Assembly (NCBI RefSeq): GCF_021545785.1
Contig: NZ_CP079801.1
Location: 2,724,001-2,788,000, forward strand
From: Halopseudomonas maritima
GTDB lineage: Bacteria > Pseudomonadota > Gammaproteobacteria > Pseudomonadales > Pseudomonadaceae
Reading direction: 5' to 3'
Length of the DNA stretch: 64,000 nt
In this document: piece after piece, positions 60,957 through 64,000 of the stretch
How positions within the stretch are numbered: the stretch's first letter is position 1
Layout: every line of letters begins with the position of its first letter
Notes under the pieces: model-generated
Database searches by the model: none
Told to the model about the DNA's origin: nothing
Seen by the model: only the letters and a program-made list of their open reading frames with translations
Program-made: the position numbers and the translations under genes

Positions 60957-60977
60957 TCACGAATCAGGATTGAACTA

Positions 60978-62885
60978 ATGTCGCATCAGTCGGAATTGAT
61001 CAGCCAGGACATCCTGGCTTACCTGGCCCAGCATGAACGCAAGGAACTGCTGCGCTTTCTGACCTGCGGTAACGTCGACGACGGCAAGAGCACCTTGATC
61101 GGGCGTTTGCTGCATGACTCCAAGATGATCTATGAAGATCACATGGAAGCCATCACCCGCGACTCCAAGAAGTCCGGCACCACGGGTGAAGAGGTGGATC
61201 TGGCGCTGCTGGTGGATGGTCTGCAGGCCGAGCGCGAGCAGGGTATTACCATCGACGTAGCCTATCGCTACTTCTCCACCGCCAAGCGCAAGTTCATCAT
61301 CGCCGACACCCCCGGCCATGAGCAGTACACTCGCAACATGGCGACCGGTGCCTCTACCTGTGATCTGGCGATCATTCTGATCGACGCCCGCTACGGCGTG
61401 CAGACCCAGACCAAGCGTCACAGCTTTATTGCATCCTTGCTGGGCATCAAGCACATCGTGGTTGCGGTCAACAAGATGGACCTGATGGACTTCGATCAGA
61501 CCGTCTACGACAAGATCCGCGAAGACTACCTGCAGTTTGCCAAGGGGCTGGACCTGCTGGACGGTGACAAGGTGCAGTTTGTGCCCATGTCGGCGCTTAA
61601 GGGTGACAACGTGGTCAACCGCAGCGAGCGTAGCCCCTGGTATACCGGCCCGTCGCTGATGGAGATTCTGGAAACCGTTGAGATCGCCAGCGACCGCAAC
61701 ACCACCGACCTGCGCTTCCCGGTGCAGCTGGTCACCCGCCCCAACCTGAACTTCCGTGGCTTTGCCGGCACCATCGCCTCTGGCGTTGTGCGCAAGGGCG
61801 ACGAGCTGACTGTGCTGCCGTCCGGCAAGGGCAGCCGCGTCAAGTCCATCGTCACCTTTGACGGTGAGCTGGAAGAGGCGGGCCCCGGTCAGGCGGTTAC
61901 CCTGACGCTGGAAGACGAAATCGACATCTCCCGTGGCGACATGCTGTGCCACGCAGACAACCGCCCGCTGATTGGCGATCAGTTTGAAGCGACGCTGGTG
62001 TGGATGGCCGAGCAGCCCATGCAGCCTGGTCGCAAGTACGACATCAAGCGCGCTACCAGCTACAGCCCGGCGTCCTTTACCCGTATTCAGCATCGCATCG
62101 ACGTCAACACGCTGGAGCAGCAACCCGCTGCCGAGCTGGCGTTGAACGAAATCGGCCGTGTGCAGGTCGCGCTGGAGCGACCGATTGCCTTTGATGACTA
62201 TCAGAGCAATCACACCTCCGGCGCCTTCATCGTTATCGACCGCATGACCAATGGCACTGTGGGTGCCGGCATGATCGTCGCCAAGGCGCAGGACGGGCAG
62301 AACACCAGCGGCAGTCACCATGGCCGCCTGGCCCACGTGACTGCGACTGAGCGTGCTGAGCGTTTCGGTCAGGAGCCGGTTACCGTGCTCTTTACCGGCC
62401 TCTCCGGTTCGGGCAAGAGCAGCATTGCTTACGCCTTGGAACGCAAGCTGTTCGACGGCGGCCGTGCCTGCTACGTGCTGGACGGCAAGGTCATGCGTCA
62501 GGATCTGAGCAAAGGTCTGGCGATGGATGCGGCCGGTCGTGCCGAGAACCTGCACAAGGGCGCGCGCATCGCTCGCCAGATGAACGAAGCGGGCTTGATC
62601 GCCATCGGCGCCTTTGTCGCACCGACCGAAGAAAGCCGCGCAACTGCGCGTCATATCCTCGGCAACCGCTGCCTGCTGGTGCACCTGGATACGCCGCTGG
62701 ATGTCTGTCAGCAGCGCGACCCCTCGGGCATCTACGCCGCCAACGTCGAAGGTACCATTCCGGGTATCTCCTTCCCGTATGAAGCGCCGAGCGATGCCGA
62801 CCTGGTGCTCAACACCGCCGAGCTGGATCTGGAAGGCTGTGTCGCGAGCGTGGTTGGTCTGCTGCGCGAACGCAAGCTGATCTGA
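60978..62885 (+). CDS. cysNC: Bifunctional sulfate adenylyltransferase subunit 1 / APS kinase (CysNC)
   Basis: 635 residues. The GTPase part (1-430) has FLTCGNVDDGKSTLIGRLLH, DTPGHEQYTRNMATGAS and VVAVNKMDLM; the C-terminal APS kinase (about 455-635) has VLFTGLSGSGKSSIAYALE and YVLDGKVMRQDLSKGL. It activates sulfate to APS with CysD and phosphorylates it to PAPS. The usual LDGDNVR reads LDGKVMR, close to the P. aeruginosa LDGQNLR variant. The ATG at 60978 has AGGA eight bases upstream; the frame upstream to 60837 lies in the inserted element. Confidence 0.96.
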   Translation: MSHQSELISQDILAYLAQHERKELLRFLTCGNVDDGKSTLIGRLLHDSKMIYEDHMEAITRDSKKSGTTGEEVDLALLVDGLQAEREQGITIDVAYRYFSTAKRKFIIADTPGHEQYTRNMATGASTCDLAIILIDARYGVQTQTKRHSFIASLLGIKHIVVAVNKMDLMDFDQTVYDKIREDYLQFAKGLDLLDGDKVQFVPMSALKGDNVVNRSERSPWYTGPSLMEILETVEIASDRNTTDLRFPVQLVTRPNLNFRGFAGTIASGVVRKGDELTVLPSGKGSRVKSIVTFDGELEEAGPGQAVTLTLEDEIDISRGDMLCHADNRPLIGDQFEATLVWMAEQPMQPGRKYDIKRATSYSPASFTRIQHRIDVNTLEQQPAAELALNEIGRVQVALERPIAFDDYQSNHTSGAFIVIDRMTNGTVGAGMIVAKAQDGQNTSGSHHGRLAHVTATERAERFGQEPVTVLFTGLSGSGKSSIAYALERKLFDGGRACYVLDGKVMRQDLSKGLAMDAAGRAENLHKGARIARQMNEAGLIAIGAFVAPTEESRATARHILGNRCLLVHLDTPLDVCQQRDPSGIYAANVEGTIPGISFPYEAPSDADLVLNTAELDLEGCVASVVGLLRERKLI

Positions 62886-62913
62886 TCGGCTTGCCTGTTG
62901 AGAAGGACACGCC

Positions 62914-63375
62914 ATGACGCCGGCTGACATCGACTTTATGCGGCTGGCACTGGCGCAGGCGCAGCTGGCGGCCGAGCGGGGCGAAGTCCCGGTGGGCGCC
63001 GTGCTGGTGCAAGATGGCAAGGTGATCGGCGAGGGCTTCAACCAGCCGATCACCAGCCTCGACCCCAGCGCCCATGCTGAAATGGTCGCCATTCGTCAGG
63101 CCGCAACGGCCCTGCAGAATTACCGCCTGCCCGGCACCACCCTGTACGTCACCCTCGAACCCTGCACCATGTGCTCTGGTCTGCTGATCCACAGCCGCAT
63201 CGGGCGTCTGGTCTACGGCGCCAGCGAACCCCGCTCCGGCGCCGTCGCCAGCCGCAGCCAAGTCCTGGACCAGCCCTGGATGAATCACCGGGTGCAGGTG
63301 GAGGGCGGGGTGTTGGCGGAGGAGTGTGGGGCGCTGTTGTCGGGGTTTTTTAGGGAGAGGCGCGGGCGCGGCTGA
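62914..63375 (+). CDS. tadA: tRNA(adenine-34) deaminase TadA
   Basis: 153 residues of the zinc deaminase fold. Zinc/catalytic motif His54-Ala-Glu56 in PSAHAEMVAIRQA and Cys84/Cys87 in LEPCTMCSGLLIHSRI; YGASEPRSGAVASR and NHRVQVEGGVLAEECGALL are TadA-typical. It converts A34 to inosine in tRNA-Arg(ACG) and is essential in most bacteria. Start ATG at 62914 after GAAGGACAC. Confidence 0.96.
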   Translation: MTPADIDFMRLALAQAQLAAERGEVPVGAVLVQDGKVIGEGFNQPITSLDPSAHAEMVAIRQAATALQNYRLPGTTLYVTLEPCTMCSGLLIHSRIGRLVYGASEPRSGAVASRSQVLDQPWMNHRVQVEGGVLAEECGALLSGFFRERRGRG

Positions 63376-63389
63376 CGGAGCTTTTCGGT

Positions 63390-63536
63390 AAGGCTGGAGG
63401 CTGAAGGCTTTAGGCTGGAAGGTTAAGGGGCTGTGCTTGTTGGTCGGCTATATGGCTTGACCTAGGCCTATGCATGGCAACCAAACTTCCCACATTTATC
63501 TCGACCTTCCAGCCTCCAGCGTTAAGCCTCCAGCCG
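63390..63536. repeat. Heptamer hairpin element, copy G (tadA-mltF gap)
   Basis: Left arm 63391-63424 (GGCTGGA, GGCTGAA, GGCTTTA, GGCTGGA, then AGGT) and right arm 63501-63535 (ACCTTCCAGCCTCCAGC onward) are complementary with few mismatches; the loop of about 75 nt has TTATCTCGA like other copies but not the exact 17-nt core. It starts 15 bp after the tadA stop. Confidence 0.83.
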
Positions 63537-63556
63537 CGCAGCGCGATGCGCTGCGC
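63536..63556 (-). terminator. Hairpin downstream of mltF
   Basis: Perfect 9-bp stem GCGCAGCGC / GCGCTGCGC with GAT loop, touching the mltF stop codon (63556-63558) and the end of element G. No T-tract follows on the minus strand. Confidence 0.5.
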
Positions 63557-64000
63557 TAAACCCCATCCGGCAACTGCTCCAGAATCCCCGGCGCGTGGTA
63601 TTGCTCGGCCGGTTGCTGGCGGGATTCGGATTGGGGTTGGGTGACCCATTGCAGGATGTCGTAGTAGCGGCGGATGTTCTGCACGTAGTGCACCGGCTCT
63701 GAGCCGCGGGCGTAACCGTAGCGGGTTTTGCTGTACCACTCTTTCTTCTGCAGCAGCGGCAGAAAATCCTTTACGTCGACCCAGCGGTTGGGGTCGCGGC
63801 CGCCGTCGGCGGTCAGCTTGCGGGCGTCATCCAGGTGGCCCAGGCCGACGTTGTAGGCGGCCAGTGCAAACCAGGTGCGGTCGGGCTCGGGAATGTCGGT
63901 GGGTATCTGATCACGCACCCAGATCAGGTAGCGCGCACCGCCGTTAATGCTCTGCTGCGGGTCAACGCGGTTGGTTACGCCGACAAACTTGGCGGTTGGC
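63556..64000 (-). CDS. mltF: Membrane-bound lytic murein transglycosylase F, C-terminal part
   Basis: About 148 residues are visible, open to the window edge. The reading AKFVGVTNRVDPQQSINGGA, TWFALAAYNVGLGHLDDARK, DVKDFLPLLQKKEWYSKTRY and ARGSEPVHYVQNIRRYYDIL is the C-terminal SLT domain of MltF, which cleaves glycan strands to 1,6-anhydro ends. The catalytic glutamate and the N-terminal solute-binding-like domain are outside. The stop is TAG (63558 to 63556). Confidence 0.93.
   Translation of the reverse strand, partial: PTAKFVGVTNRVDPQQSINGGARYLIWVRDQIPTDIPEPDRTWFALAAYNVGLGHLDDARKLTADGGRDPNRWVDVKDFLPLLQKKEWYSKTRYGYARGSEPVHYVQNIRRYYDILQWVTQPQSESRQQPAEQYHAPGILEQLPDGV

Noticed and set aside
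60975..63092. Minus-strand open frame of 705 codons opposite cysNC
   Set aside because: Antisense shadow of a well-defined CysNC gene; no start context or motifs.

Overview
The window is a compact, GC-rich gammaproteobacterial chromosome segment. Its gene content and local gene orders match Pseudomonas and close relatives: pepA//lptFG; folX-folE-folM with a MerR gene; bioBFHCD followed by a fadE-type acyl-CoA dehydrogenase; the ptsO-rapZ-ptsN-hpf-rpoN-lptBAC-kdsCD // mlaFEDCB-ibaG-murA-hisGDC-algW-nif3-cysD-cysNC supercluster. I infer Pseudomonadaceae, possibly the Halopseudomonas (P. pertucinogena) branch. No rRNA, tRNA, prophage, CRISPR array or intact transposase gene is visible.

Layout. 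1-5600: 5' end of pepA, the LPS exporter permeases lptF/lptG, and a two-component pair (PDZ-like/multi-TM histidine kinase plus NarL-type regulator). 5650-10830 (minus strand): a poly-glycine lipoprotein, RDD membrane protein, HopJ-family and DUF1244 proteins, and the pterin genes folX, folE, folM. 10900-12460: a MerR regulator with a degenerate B12 domain beside a short LOV photoreceptor, very like the PplR/PpSB-LOV pairs of P. putida. 12460-29340: flavodoxin, Crp-type regulator, class II aldolase, alpha/beta hydrolase, yaaA, PIN-PhoH ATPase, RhlB-type helicase, carboxylesterase, PepSY protein, MscK channel, acyl-CoA dehydrogenase, srkA, comF. 29300-37500: a biotin operon with a BirA-type operator, two small accessory genes, a 262-bp MITE-like element, and an acyl-CoA dehydrogenase with a PsrA-type operator. 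37680-42000: egtB-egtD (ergothioneine), darP, pmbA. 42240-63375: nitrogen PTS, sigma-54, Lpt/Kds and Mla envelope genes, murA, histidine genes, algW, sulfate activation and tadA. The window ends inside mltF.

How the genes work together. Several sets serve the outer membrane: LptF/G (permeases), LptB/A/C (ATPase, bridge, anchor) and KdsC/D (Kdo supply) export LPS, while MlaFEDCB keeps phospholipid out of the outer leaflet; the two sets diverge from one promoter region. NPr, EIIA-Ntr, RapZ, HPF and sigma-54 form the usual rpoN neighbourhood. FolE, FolX and FolM make reduced pterins (tetrahydromonapterin route), and their promoter region is shared with the putative light regulator.

Most unusual feature. 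Seven intergenic sites carry a family of hairpin elements built of tandem heptamers (GGCTGGA on one side, TCCAGCC on the other). Several share an internal 17-nt core, GCTTGAAGCRGTCYGAG, and they sit just after stop codons. One copy, between cysD and cysNC, holds in its loop a gene for a four-helix-bundle (S23/Avd-like) protein, the same architecture as the intervening sequences of some 23S rRNAs. I read these as an ORF-bearing element and its ORF-less relatives.
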